The notes under the pieces: generated by a model
What the model saw: only the letters and a program-made list of their open reading frames with translations
Database searches by the model: none
What the model was told of the DNA's origin: nothing
Translations under genes and position numbers: made by a program
Part shown: positions 17,418 through 25,135 of the stretch, piece after piece
Position numbering within the stretch: the stretch's first letter is position 1
Layout: every line of letters starts with the position of its first letter
Assembly (NCBI GenBank): GCA_001873105.1
Contig: MNYN01000023.1
Span: forward strand, 1 to 47,482
Reading direction: 5' to 3'
From: Flavobacteriaceae bacterium CG2_30_34_30
GTDB taxonomy: Bacteria; Bacteroidota; Bacteroidia; Flavobacteriales; Flavobacteriaceae
Length of the DNA stretch: 47,482 nucleotides

Positions 17418-18302
17418 ATGACAGCATATATCTTCCCTGGCCAAGGCGCACAGTATACAGGAATGGGTAAAGACCTATTTGACGCTTCAGAGCAAGCGAA
17501 AAAACGATTTTTACAAGCAAATGACATACTGGGATTTAACATCACTAAAATTATGTTTGAAGGCACCGCCGAAGAATTAAAAGAAACCAAGGTAACCCAA
17601 CCTGCCATTTTTTTACACTCGGTTATTTTGGCGGAAATTCTTGGCAATCGTTTTAAACCGGATATGGTTGCTGGTCATTCCTTAGGCGAATTTTCTGCTT
17701 TAGTGGCGAATAAAACTTTGGCTTTTGAAGATGCTTTAGTATTAGTTTCAAAAAGAGCACAAGCCATGCAAAAAGCTTGCGAATCAGTTCCTTCCACCAT
17801 GGCTGCTGTTTTAGGTTTAGAAGACCATATCGTAGAAGCTATTTGTGCCGATGTTGATGGTATTGTTGTGGCTGCAAACTATAATTGTCCTGGACAATTA
17901 GTGATTTCCGGTGAAATAAAAGCAGTAGAAGAAGCCTGCGAACGGCTGAAAGAACAAGGAGCTAGGCGCGCTATACTGCTTCCTGTCGGTGGGGCATTCC
18001 ACTCTCCTTTAATGGAACCTGCTCGTGAAGAGCTTGCAAAAGCCATAAAAAATACGCGCTTTGCTCCACCCATTTGCCCGGTATATCAAAACGTGACTAC
18101 TTTTGCCGTTACCGATCCTGAAAAAATAAAAGAAAATCTCATCTTCCAATTGACCTCACCGGTTAAATGGACACAAAGTGTGCAAAATATGGTTGCAGAT
18201 GGTGCTACAAAATTTATAGAAGTTGGTCCCGGAAATGTATTGCAGGGGTTAGTGAAAAAAATTCATAAAGATGCCGTAACTGAAGCCGCTAAATTTGAAT
18301 AG
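17418..18302 (+). CDS. fabD: Malonyl-CoA:ACP transacylase
   Basis: Loads malonyl groups onto acyl carrier protein for fatty-acid synthesis. The 294-residue enzyme begins with the GQGAQYTGMGKDL oxyanion motif, has the catalytic Ser88 in GHSLGEFSALVA and the catalytic His in GGAFHSPLMEPA near residue 196. Other fab genes are not adjacent. It follows the 2TM-folA unit after a 117-bp gap that contains a strong hairpin, so it is probably transcribed separately. Confidence 0.95.
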   Translation: MTAYIFPGQGAQYTGMGKDLFDASEQAKKRFLQANDILGFNITKIMFEGTAEELKETKVTQPAIFLHSVILAEILGNRFKPDMVAGHSLGEFSALVANKTLAFEDALVLVSKRAQAMQKACESVPSTMAAVLGLEDHIVEAICADVDGIVVAANYNCPGQLVISGEIKAVEEACERLKEQGARRAILLPVGGAFHSPLMEPAREELAKAIKNTRFAPPICPVYQNVTTFAVTDPEKIKENLIFQLTSPVKWTQSVQNMVADGATKFIEVGPGNVLQGLVKKIHKDAVTEAAKFE

Positions 18303-18335
18303 AAAAAACTCCTCTCAAATCTCACATCTCAAATC

Positions 18336-19613
18336 TCAGTTCTTATAAACCACCCCATCTTTCATCACAAAAACCACATTTTCAACGGTGTTTATGTTTT
18401 CTGTAGGATCTTCGTTTGTAGCAATAATATCAGCTAGAAATCCGGGTTCGATGGCACCTAATTGTTTTTCCATATCCAATAACATGGCGTTTGTAGTGGT
18501 AGCTGATTGCAAAGCCGCCATTACAGGCATTCCTACTTCGGTCATATAAATAAATTCTTTTGCGTTTTCGCCGTGAGGATATACACCGGCATCTGTACCA
18601 AAGGCAATTGGAACTCCTCTTTTATAAGCTTTTCTGAAAGTTTCTTGAATTTGTGCACCAATGGCCAATGCTTTGGGTACTATGATAGCCGGATAGTAAT
18701 TTTCTATTTTAGCCTTCTCTGCTACATACTTTCCTGCTGAAATTGTAGGAACCAAATAGGCATTATACTGTTTCATTAAATCCATAGTAGATTCGCTCAT
18801 TTGTGTGCCGTGTTCGATGGTTTTTACACCCCCTTTTATGGCGCGTACCATGCCTTCATCGCCATGTGCGTGGGCAGCAACTTTCATGCCGTAATCTTTT
18901 GCGGTTTTTACAATGGCTTCAATTTCATCTACAAAAAATTGTGGGTTTGAACCGCTTTTTGCAACACTTAAAACACCCCCTGTTGCAGTAATTTTTATCC
19001 AATCGGCTCCGTTTTTGTAGCGTTGACGGACTGCTTTTTTTGCATCTTCAACACTGTTTACAACTCCTTCTTTGGGTCCTGGGTCACCCATCAATTCACT
19101 TTTAACACCATTGGTGGGGTCAGCGTGTCCGCCGGTTGTGGCTAATGATTTTTCTGCGGTAAAAATACGAGGCCCTTTTACTTTTTTCTTATTTATTGCA
19201 TTTCTTAAGGAAACATTTACCCCACTGCCTCCTAAGTCTCTAACGGTAGTAAAACCTGCCATTAATGTACGTCCTGCAATTTCTTGCGCATCATAAGCAA
19301 CATCGGCTTCGTTCTTAGTAAATTCATCTAGATAAGCTGTTGGACTGGTTTCTGCTTCAATATGCACATGCATATCAATCCAGCCGGGCATCACAGTTTT
19401 GGTTTTTAAATCGATAACCACATCGCTTAAATTGGTAGGGTTTACAAAGTTATTTTCTATACTTTTAATGGTATTACCGGAAACGATAATCGTTTTATTG
19501 GTAAGTACTTTTCCATTTTTAGTGTCAATTAGTTTGCCACAGTGGATGTAAGTGTTTTGGGCAGAAATTCCTAAGGAAATAAAGAAAATGCTGAAGAGAA
19601 TAAGTTTTTTCAT
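18336..19613 (-). CDS. Exported amidohydrolase (imidazolonepropionase/prolidase-like)
   Basis: A 425-residue metal-dependent amidohydrolase with a signal peptide (residues 1-18, ending GISAQ), so it acts in the periplasm or outside. Metal ligands are visible: HVH in MPGWIDMHVHIE, a lysine in ADWIKITATGG, His in AAHAHGDEGM and IEHGTQ, and Asp in AFGTDAGVYPHG. It resembles the Xaa-Pro/Xaa-Arg dipeptidase branch of the superfamily; the substrate is not evident. It lies 86 bp downstream of galE on the same strand. Between its end and fabD (18303-18335) is a short run of repeated TCTCAAATCTCA words. Confidence 0.85.
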   Translation of the reverse strand: MKKLILFSIFFISLGISAQNTYIHCGKLIDTKNGKVLTNKTIIVSGNTIKSIENNFVNPTNLSDVVIDLKTKTVMPGWIDMHVHIEAETSPTAYLDEFTKNEADVAYDAQEIAGRTLMAGFTTVRDLGGSGVNVSLRNAINKKKVKGPRIFTAEKSLATTGGHADPTNGVKSELMGDPGPKEGVVNSVEDAKKAVRQRYKNGADWIKITATGGVLSVAKSGSNPQFFVDEIEAIVKTAKDYGMKVAAHAHGDEGMVRAIKGGVKTIEHGTQMSESTMDLMKQYNAYLVPTISAGKYVAEKAKIENYYPAIIVPKALAIGAQIQETFRKAYKRGVPIAFGTDAGVYPHGENAKEFIYMTEVGMPVMAALQSATTTNAMLLDMEKQLGAIEPGFLADIIATNEDPTENINTVENVVFVMKDGVVYKN

Positions 19614-19699
19614 AAGAAATAAATTAGAAGTTAAAGATAGTTTTATTTCTTAAAAAAATAATTTTCTTAATTAAAAAATAAGGATATACATATAAAAAA

Positions 19700-20716
19700 T
19701 TATTCTTTTCTTATTTTCATCTCCCATTTCCAAGCTGAAGATAACGCATCTGCCAAAGTATGCTTGGATTTCCATCCTAACACTTTATCAGCTTTTGAGG
19801 TATCTGCATACACTGCAATCACATCGCCAGGCCTTCTATCAACCACTTTGTATTTTAATTTTTTGCCGGTTACTTGATCAAAAGTAGTAATCACTTCAAA
19901 AACAGAACTTCCGGTACCTGTTCCTATATTAAAAACTTCAAAAGCGGATGTGTTTTTCTTTTGCAGTAATCTGTTTAATGCCACGACATGAGCATCAGCT
20001 AAATCTACTACGTGAATATAATCACGAATACAGCTGCCGTCTTGTGTTGGATAATCATCGCCATATACCGAAAGCTCCTCACGAATTCCATAAGCGGTTT
20101 GCGTAATAAATGGCACTAAATTTTGTGGAACTCCCAAGGGTAATTCGCCAATTTCAACAGAGGCATGGGCACCAATGGGATTAAAATAACGTAGTGCAAT
20201 AGCCTTTAAAGCAGATACTTTAGAAGTGTCAAAAAGTATTTCTTCACTTATCTGTTTGGTATTACCATAAGGTGATGTAGCTTTTTTTATGGGAGCATCT
20301 TCCGTAATAGGCAAACCATCCGGCTCGCCATATACCGTGCATGAAGAACTGAAAATAAAATTAAATATGCCTTGTTTTTCACATTCTTGCAACAAATTCA
20401 CCAAACTACTCACATTATTTTCATAATAAAGCAGCGGATTTTCAACACTTTCGCCCACTGCTTTGGAGGCTGCAAAGTGAATAATACCTTCTATTTCCTT
20501 ATGTATTTTAAAATAGTGATGGACTTCGCCTTTATCGCGCAAGTCTAAAAATTTAAAATGTGGGGTTATGCCCGTTATTTTTGCAATTCCTTCTAAAACA
20601 TCAATAGATGAATTAGATAAATTATCTACTATAGAAACCTCAAAACCTGCCTGTTGCAAAGCAACTACGGTATGAGATCCAATATATCCTAAACCTCCTG
20701 TAACTAGTATTTTCAT
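19700..20716 (-). CDS. galE: UDP-glucose 4-epimerase
   Basis: Interconverts UDP-glucose and UDP-galactose (or the N-acetyl forms) for cell-surface glycans. The 338-residue SDR enzyme starts MKILVTGGLGYIGSH, with the NAD-binding GxxGxxG; SSSCTVYGE supplies the catalytic Ser/Thr and SPYGNTK the Tyr-X3-Lys pair, and the C-terminal YPTQDGSCIRDYIHVVDLADAH block is typical. The start is the ATG at 20714-20716; an upstream in-frame TTG would add eight residues read from a repeat. A GGAGG tract 5-10 bp before this ATG, part of that repeat, is a good Shine-Dalgarno match. It is downstream of the DegT aminotransferase, 40 bp apart. Confidence 0.92.
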   Translation of the reverse strand: MKILVTGGLGYIGSHTVVALQQAGFEVSIVDNLSNSSIDVLEGIAKITGITPHFKFLDLRDKGEVHHYFKIHKEIEGIIHFAASKAVGESVENPLLYYENNVSSLVNLLQECEKQGIFNFIFSSSCTVYGEPDGLPITEDAPIKKATSPYGNTKQISEEILFDTSKVSALKAIALRYFNPIGAHASVEIGELPLGVPQNLVPFITQTAYGIREELSVYGDDYPTQDGSCIRDYIHVVDLADAHVVALNRLLQKKNTSAFEVFNIGTGTGSSVFEVITTFDQVTGKKLKYKVVDRRPGDVIAVYADTSKADKVLGWKSKHTLADALSSAWKWEMKIRKE

Positions 20717-20718
20717 AT

Positions 20719-20752
20719 TCCTCCTCCTAACCCCCTCCAAAAGAGAAGGAAT
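20719..20752. repeat. Dispersed palindromic element between galE and the DegT gene
   Basis: Contains CTCCTCCTAACCCCCTCC then AAAAGAGAAGGAAT, imperfectly self-complementary, and similar to 43365-43397 and the thyA copy. It fills nearly all of the 40-bp gap and supplies the purine-rich region upstream of the galE start. Confidence 0.5.
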
Positions 20753-20756
20753 TTAA

Positions 20757-21923
20757 TTATTTTAAAAATTCTATTATGGTATTTGCAATAAACCTAATCT
20801 GTTCCTCATCCAGTTCTGTATGCATCGGTAAGGATATTACTTCCTTTACTAACTGATTGGTCACCGGAAAATCGGCTTCGTTATAGCGACTGTCCTTGTA
20901 AGCTTTTTGACTGTGTAACGGAATTGGATAATATACGCCATGAGGAATTTGAAGTTCGGCCAAATGTTTTGCCAAAGCATCTCGCTTGCCATTGATTATC
21001 TTTAGCGTGTACTGATGAAAAACGTGGCAATCGCAAGTACTGCATATTCCAGCTTCTTGATGACAACGCTTATTGGTTACTACCTTAGGTGTTTCAATAT
21101 GCTTACAATTCTGAAATGCTGTGGTATATTTTTGTGAGGCTTCTTGACGTGCTTTGTTATAGGCATTCAAATTAGGCAATTTTGCTCGAAGTACTGCTGC
21201 TTGTATAGCATCTAATCTGGAATTTACCCCAACTACATCGTGGTAATAGCGTTCATACATCCCATGGTTTACGATTCCTCTAATAAGGTGCGCTACTTCA
21301 TCGTCATTTGTAAAAATAGCACCCCCATCACCATAACATCCAAGGTTTTTTGAAGGAAAAAAGGAAGTTGCTCCTACGTGACCCATCGTTCCGGCTTTTT
21401 TGGTTGTTCCATTCTTAAATGTATAGTTTGCGCCAATGGCTTGTGCATTATCTTCAATTATAAAAAGATTATGCTCATTAGCTATGGCAAGTATTTCTTC
21501 CATATTGGCACATTGACCAAAAAGGTGTACCGGAATAATTGCTTTGGTTTTTGGAGTGATTGCTTTTCGGATAGCATCGGTATTGATATTAAAAGTATCG
21601 GGATACACATCTACTAAAACCGGGGTAAGTTGCAAAAGCGCAATAACCTCTACAGTGGCAGCAAATGTAAAATCGGCTGTGATTACTTCATCGCCGGGTT
21701 TCAATCCAAGACCCATCATTGCAATTTGCAAAGCATCGGTGCCATTTGCACAGGGTATTACATGTTTCACTCCTAAATATGCTTCTAATTCTTTTTGAAA
21801 TTGATGTACCTCAGGCCCATTGACAAATGCTGTTGAATCTAGCACTTTTAAAATAGAGGAATTTACACTTTCTTTAATTTTTTCATATTGCCCTTTCAGG
21901 TCAACCATTTGTATTTTCTTCAT
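20757..21923 (-). CDS. DegT/DnrJ/EryC1/StrS-family sugar aminotransferase with a Cys cluster
   Basis: PLP-dependent enzyme that aminates keto-sugar nucleotides for LPS or capsule sugars. The 388-residue protein has the family blocks FVNGPEVHQFQKELEAYL, CANGTDALQIAMMGLGL, EDNAQAIGA and FFPSKNLGCYGDGG with the PLP Lys192, and the acceptor-site YHDVVGVNSRLDAIQAAVL. Just before the conserved HVFHQYTL block it carries Cys287, Cys294, Cys297 and Cys299 (CHQEAGICSTCDCH), extra to most family members, suggesting a bound metal. It is first in a unit with galE and divergent from waaA. The exact sugar substrate is unknown; WbpE-like UDP-GlcNAc derivatives are a guess. Confidence 0.88.
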   Translation of the reverse strand: MKKIQMVDLKGQYEKIKESVNSSILKVLDSTAFVNGPEVHQFQKELEAYLGVKHVIPCANGTDALQIAMMGLGLKPGDEVITADFTFAATVEVIALLQLTPVLVDVYPDTFNINTDAIRKAITPKTKAIIPVHLFGQCANMEEILAIANEHNLFIIEDNAQAIGANYTFKNGTTKKAGTMGHVGATSFFPSKNLGCYGDGGAIFTNDDEVAHLIRGIVNHGMYERYYHDVVGVNSRLDAIQAAVLRAKLPNLNAYNKARQEASQKYTTAFQNCKHIETPKVVTNKRCHQEAGICSTCDCHVFHQYTLKIINGKRDALAKHLAELQIPHGVYYPIPLHSQKAYKDSRYNEADFPVTNQLVKEVISLPMHTELDEEQIRFIANTIIEFLK

Positions 21924-21946
21924 AGGATTTTAATAAGGTAAGACCA

Positions 21947-21977
21947 CAAAAATACTAAAAATGCCAACGAGAAACAA
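21947..21977 (-). promoter_or_regulatory. Promoter of the DegT-galE unit
   Basis: On the minus strand TTG (21977-21975), a 20-bp spacer and TATTTTTG (21954-21947) match both elements of the Bacteroidota sigma factor consensus, about 24 bp before the ATG. Confidence 0.68.
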
Positions 21978-22022
21978 TGTAATTTGCGAAAGAACTGTAT
22001 TTTAGCACCACATAACTCTGCT

Positions 22023-23261
22023 ATGCATATCGTATATAATTTTTTAGTACATATTGGGGCTTTTGCTGTATGGGTTTTACAATTTTTTTCGCCAAAAATG
22101 AAGGTTTTTGTTCGTGGAAGAAAAGACGTTTTTGGTTCACTTAAAAAAGAAATACTCCCTAAAGATAAAACCATTTGGATGCACTGCGCCTCCTTAGGCG
22201 AATATGAACAAGGACTACCGGTTTTAAAAGAAATCCGAAAAGAATTTTCAGATCACAAAATTGTTTTGAGTTTTTTTTCGCCTTCCGGATATGAAGTAAA
22301 AAAAAATACTGCTGAAGCCGATGTAATTTGTTATTTGCCACTGGATACCACTAAAAATGCAAGAAAATTTGTAGCATTGACGCATCCAAAAATGGCTTTG
22401 TTTGTGAAATATGAATTTTGGCCAAATTTTCTTTTTGCCCTAAAAAAACAAGATATTCCTGTGCTTTTAATCTCCGGATTGTTCCGAAAAAATCAACTGT
22501 TTTTTCAACCTTACGGAAGTTGGATGCGAAAATCACTTGCGGTTTTTGATCATTTTTTTGTGCAAGATAAACGGTCTAAAGAATTATTGAAAAGCATTAG
22601 TATTAAAAAAGTAACCATAAGTGGCGATACCAGATTTGACAGAGTTTATCAACAAATAGAACAAGATAATACTCTAGAATTTATTCAGGATTTTAAACAA
22701 AATAATATTTGTATAGTAGCAGGAAGCACCTGGCCGGAAGATGAAGATTTGTTAGTGGAATTTATAAACCAAACTTCAGAAGAAATAAAATACATTATTG
22801 CACCACATAACATAAAGCCTCATCTTATTCAAAAACTAAAAGAGAGCATCACAAAGAAGTGTGTTTTATTTTCCGAGAAAGAAAGAAAAAATCTTGGTGA
22901 CTATTCGGTTTTTATAATCGATACCATCGGATTATTGACAAAAATATATAGTTATGCTGACATAGCTTATGTGGGAGGTGCGATGGGAACCACCGGATTG
23001 CACAATATTCTTGAACCTGCAACTTTTGGATTACCGATTGTAATTGGAAAAAAAATCAATAAATTTCCGGAAGCTGACGCTTTAAAAAATCGAGCAGGAT
23101 TATTTTCTATTTCAAATTACAAAGATTTGGAAAAAATTTTAAATACACTCATTTTTGATACAACTTTTAGAGAAAAAACAGGAAAAATTAGCAGTGAATA
23201 TGTTTCAAATAATACAGGGGCAACCCAAATTATTCTTAAATATTTGAAAAAATATCATTAA
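22023..23261 (+). CDS. waaA: 3-deoxy-D-manno-octulosonic acid (Kdo) transferase
   Basis: Inner-membrane glycosyltransferase that adds Kdo to lipid A precursor. The 412-residue protein has an N-terminal hydrophobic anchor (HIVYNFLVHIGAFAVWVLQFF), the acceptor-domain motifs WMHCASLGEYEQGLPVL (catalytic Glu) and FFSPSGYEV, FVKYEFWPNFL, and the GT-B donor domain with YVGGAMGTTGLHNILEPATFG. The start was placed at the ATG at 22023; an in-frame Met 13 codons earlier lies in the divergent promoter region. It neighbours other envelope-sugar genes on the opposite strand. Confidence 0.92.
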   Translation: MHIVYNFLVHIGAFAVWVLQFFSPKMKVFVRGRKDVFGSLKKEILPKDKTIWMHCASLGEYEQGLPVLKEIRKEFSDHKIVLSFFSPSGYEVKKNTAEADVICYLPLDTTKNARKFVALTHPKMALFVKYEFWPNFLFALKKQDIPVLLISGLFRKNQLFFQPYGSWMRKSLAVFDHFFVQDKRSKELLKSISIKKVTISGDTRFDRVYQQIEQDNTLEFIQDFKQNNICIVAGSTWPEDEDLLVEFINQTSEEIKYIIAPHNIKPHLIQKLKESITKKCVLFSEKERKNLGDYSVFIIDTIGLLTKIYSYADIAYVGGAMGTTGLHNILEPATFGLPIVIGKKINKFPEADALKNRAGLFSISNYKDLEKILNTLIFDTTFREKTGKISSEYVSNNTGATQIILKYLKKYH

Positions 23262-23274
23262 TAGTTTCCCAATT

Positions 23275-23307
23275 TTTGTACTAACCGTTTAATTTAGAGT
23301 AGTTTTG
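23275..23307 (+). promoter_or_regulatory. Promoter of the first small lipoprotein gene
   Basis: TTTG (23275-23278), a 21-bp spacer and TAGTTTTG (23300-23307) match both consensus elements; the ATG is 29 bp further on. The same 21-bp spacing occurs at the paralogue's promoter at 24583-24614. Confidence 0.7.
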
Positions 23308-23336
23308 TTTCCTATTTATAAATTAAACCTAACATC

Positions 23337-23561
23337 ATGAAAAAAGTAATTTTAGCTATTGCACTTATTTTTACAGCTTCTTTAGCATTTGTGTCTTGTA
23401 GAGAGACAGAAACTAAAACCGAAACTACGGAAATAATCAGAGAAGTGGAAGTAAAAACAGAAGACAGTAAAGGTGCATTGGAAAGAGCTGCAGAGAGAGC
23501 AGACAGCGAAGTAAACAAAGAAATTGACAAACAAATTGACAAAATAGGAGACGATAACTAA
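23337..23561 (+). CDS. Small acidic lipoprotein
   Basis: A 74-residue secreted lipoprotein. Residues 1-20 are a lipoprotein signal ending FVSC, with the acylated Cys at 21. The mature part is highly charged and helical (RETETKTETTEIIREVEVKTE ... ERAAERADSEVNKEIDKQIDKIGDDN), with no known domain. The signal and the CR(E/D)TE start of the mature protein resemble the product at 24643-24849, so the two are probably paralogues. It has its own promoter and a strong terminator. Function unknown; a high-copy periplasmic or surface lipoprotein is a reasonable guess. Confidence 0.8.
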   Translation: MKKVILAIALIFTASLAFVSCRETETKTETTEIIREVEVKTEDSKGALERAAERADSEVNKEIDKQIDKIGDDN

Positions 23562-23586
23562 TTTCTTTAGTTGTTCTACATAAAAT

Positions 23587-23620
23587 GAGCTGCTTTTTTT
23601 GCAGCTCTTTTTTTATTTTT
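23587..23620 (+). terminator. Rho-independent terminator of the small lipoprotein gene
   Basis: Stem GAGCTGC/GCAGCTC (23587-23593 with 23601-23607), T7 loop, then TTTTTTTATTTTT. It overlaps the 3' end of the convergent repressor gene. Confidence 0.85.
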
Positions 23621-24380
23621 GGAAATTACGTATTTGTGTTTTTAAATCGCGCATGGACTCCTGAAGTTGATGAAGCAAATGATTATCCTCGGGCTCAGTA
23701 ACACCAAAGGTCAATTTACTGTTTACTTGCCACATTTCCTGAATGTCATTTACTTGCACATCAAAAGGAATATATTCGGTATTTATAGATATAAGTCTCA
23801 CTTTAGACATGTCTTGCAATTTTTGAATTTTCTTCACTAAGAGAGAATCTTTTAAAACAATCACATACACTCTGTTATCAGAAATATCACGTAAATCAGT
23901 AACCGCTCTTCCTATTACCCAATCCATCGGACGTATATTTGGCATCATACTATCTCCTTCCACCTGAAAACCACGATATGTGGCATTTCGATATTGAGGT
24001 AAAGGCAAATCAAAAGCAGGCAATTGTTCAAACCATTGAGAATCCTGTATGTTTTGAGGATACCCGGCGGCAGCTTTTTGACTTACAAGCAGAATATTTT
24101 CATTTTGTTGCGAATTTATGGTAATCACTTTTGGCGAAATATCTTTGTCTATTTTCTCCAGAAATTTTTGTTTACTCTTTCCATAAAGCCATAGAGGATT
24201 AATATTAAAGTTTTGTATCAATTTTACCACAACACTGCCTGAAACTTTTGATTTACCTCTTTCTATATCTGCTGTAGTGGATGGAACATCTAATAAATCA
24301 GCAAAAGATTTTTGTGAATAGTTATTTTCTTTCCTAATTTCTTTCAATCGCAAACATTCTATGGAGATATTTTTTTTCAT
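23613..24380 (-). CDS. XRE-family repressor with S24 (LexA/CI-like) peptidase domain
   Basis: A 255-residue DNA-binding regulator. An HTH_3 domain spans residues about 10-65 (EIRKENNYSQKSFADLLDVPSTTADIERGKSKVS). The C-terminal S24 domain has an Ala-Gly pair at 105-106 (KAAAGYP) where LexA and CI are cleaved, the catalytic Ser144 in VEGDSMMP and Lys183 in LLVKKIQ, so self-cleavage is chemically possible. A predicted coiled tail (NHLLHQLQESMRDLKTQIRNF) ends the protein. It lies between two small lipoprotein genes, and a palindrome TTTGGA-N5-TCCAAA stands 104 bp upstream. No phage genes are nearby. Targets unknown. Confidence 0.88.
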   Translation of the reverse strand: MKKNISIECLRLKEIRKENNYSQKSFADLLDVPSTTADIERGKSKVSGSVVVKLIQNFNINPLWLYGKSKQKFLEKIDKDISPKVITINSQQNENILLVSQKAAAGYPQNIQDSQWFEQLPAFDLPLPQYRNATYRGFQVEGDSMMPNIRPMDWVIGRAVTDLRDISDNRVYVIVLKDSLLVKKIQKLQDMSKVRLISINTEYIPFDVQVNDIQEMWQVNSKLTFGVTEPEDNHLLHQLQESMRDLKTQIRNFQK

Positions 24381-24483
24381 CTTTTATTTATATAACAAAC
24401 TATTTTAAAAACTTTCTTGATCTATTTAAAAACCAATAGTTTTCTTCTTTTCTTCAATAATAAGGATAAATATAACGGTTTTT

Positions 24484-24500
24484 TTTGGACATATTCCAAA
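24484..24500. promoter_or_regulatory. Candidate operator between the repressor and a lipoprotein gene
   Basis: TTTGGA-CATAT-TCCAAA is a 17-bp perfect palindrome of the size bound by CI/LexA-like dimers. A further half-site TTTGGA is at 24535-24540, making 24493-24501 and 24534-24542 a 9-bp inverted repeat. Binding by the adjacent repressor is inferred. Confidence 0.4.
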
Positions 24501-24582
24501 TTTATGTAATAATTATTCATTTTATTTGGAATTTATCCATAGTAAATATTCGTTAATATTTGTTAAAAAAATACAATAAAAA

Positions 24583-24614
24583 TTGAAAACGTTAAAAAAA
24601 TAGTAATACATTTG
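24583..24614 (+). promoter_or_regulatory. Promoter of the second small lipoprotein gene
   Basis: TTG (24583-24585), a 21-bp spacer and TACATTTG (24607-24614) match the consensus; the ATG is 28 bp downstream. Confidence 0.7.
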
Positions 24615-24642
24615 TGGTGTAATAACCATATAAACTTTAAAA

Positions 24643-24849
24643 ATGAAAAAAATACTTTTAGGAGTTTTCGCTCTTTTATTTGCAGTTTCAATAACTGCTT
24701 GTAGAGATACTGAGAAAAAAGCAGAAGATGCTGCACAAACTGTTGAAGAAGCAACTCAAGATGCTGTTCAAGAAGTGGAAGAAGCTAAAGTTGAAGCTGT
24801 TGAAGCTGTTGAAGAAGCTGCAGAAGAAGTTGAAGGAGGTACTGAATAA
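24643..24849 (+). CDS. Small Glu/Ala-rich lipoprotein
   Basis: A 68-residue lipoprotein: signal peptide with lipobox SITAC (Cys20), then CRDTEKKAEDAAQ and a long amphipathic Glu/Ala/Val helix (repeats of VEEA/VEAVEE) ending in GGTE. The mature part has almost no aromatic residues and is strongly acidic. It appears paralogous to the lipoprotein at 23337-23561, sharing the signal and the first mature residues, and has a similar promoter and its own terminator. No recognised domain; the repeated helix makes repeat-driven similarity possible. Confidence 0.8.
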   Translation: MKKILLGVFALLFAVSITACRDTEKKAEDAAQTVEEATQDAVQEVEEAKVEAVEAVEEAAEEVEGGTE

Positions 24850-24872
24850 GAAAAGTCCCCTCAAAAAATTAG

Positions 24873-24900
24873 AAAACTCCACTTTGTGGGGTTTTTTTTT
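24873..24900 (+). terminator. Rho-independent terminator of the second lipoprotein gene
   Basis: Stem AAAACTCCAC/GTGGGGTTTT (24873-24882 with 24886-24895, one G-U pair) with a TTT loop, followed by further T residues. Confidence 0.85.
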
Positions 24901-25012
24901 GTTTATATATTTAACATTGTTAATAACTTTTAATATTTATTTTTTATTTTAGACGATTAAATACAGATTTATACGTTTATTTACATCGTAAAATAATTTA
25001 ATCCCTATTATT

Positions 25013-25135
25013 ATGAAAAAATTAATTTTTATTTTAGCTTTACTCGCCCTTGGGGTGAGTTGTACGCCAGAATCGTACAATTCTGATGAACAAAACATAG
25101 ACAAAGCAAAATATGAATATCCCCCAACAGGATAG
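25013..25135 (+). CDS. 40-residue lipoprotein overlapping a membrane-protein gene
   Basis: ATG at 25013, TAG at 25133-25135. The product begins MKKLIFILALLALGVSC, a clear lipoprotein signal with lipobox LGVSC (Cys17), and has only 24 mature residues (TPESYNSDEQNIDKAKYEYP...). The last 23 bases overlap the start of the gene at 25113, in another frame, suggesting translational coupling. Very short, but the signal peptide is convincing. Confidence 0.6.
   Translation: MKKLIFILALLALGVSCTPESYNSDEQNIDKAKYEYPPTG

Noticed and set aside
23613..24380. Prophage remnant around the LexA/CI-like repressor
   Set aside because: No integrase, structural or lysis genes are nearby; the 'holin' at 45635 is a chromosomal membrane-protein family 21 kb away.
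24728..24952. Plus-strand Lys/Leu-rich open frame overlapping the second lipoprotein
   Set aside because: It is the shifted frame of the Glu/Ala repeat, and it reads through the terminator of the real gene.
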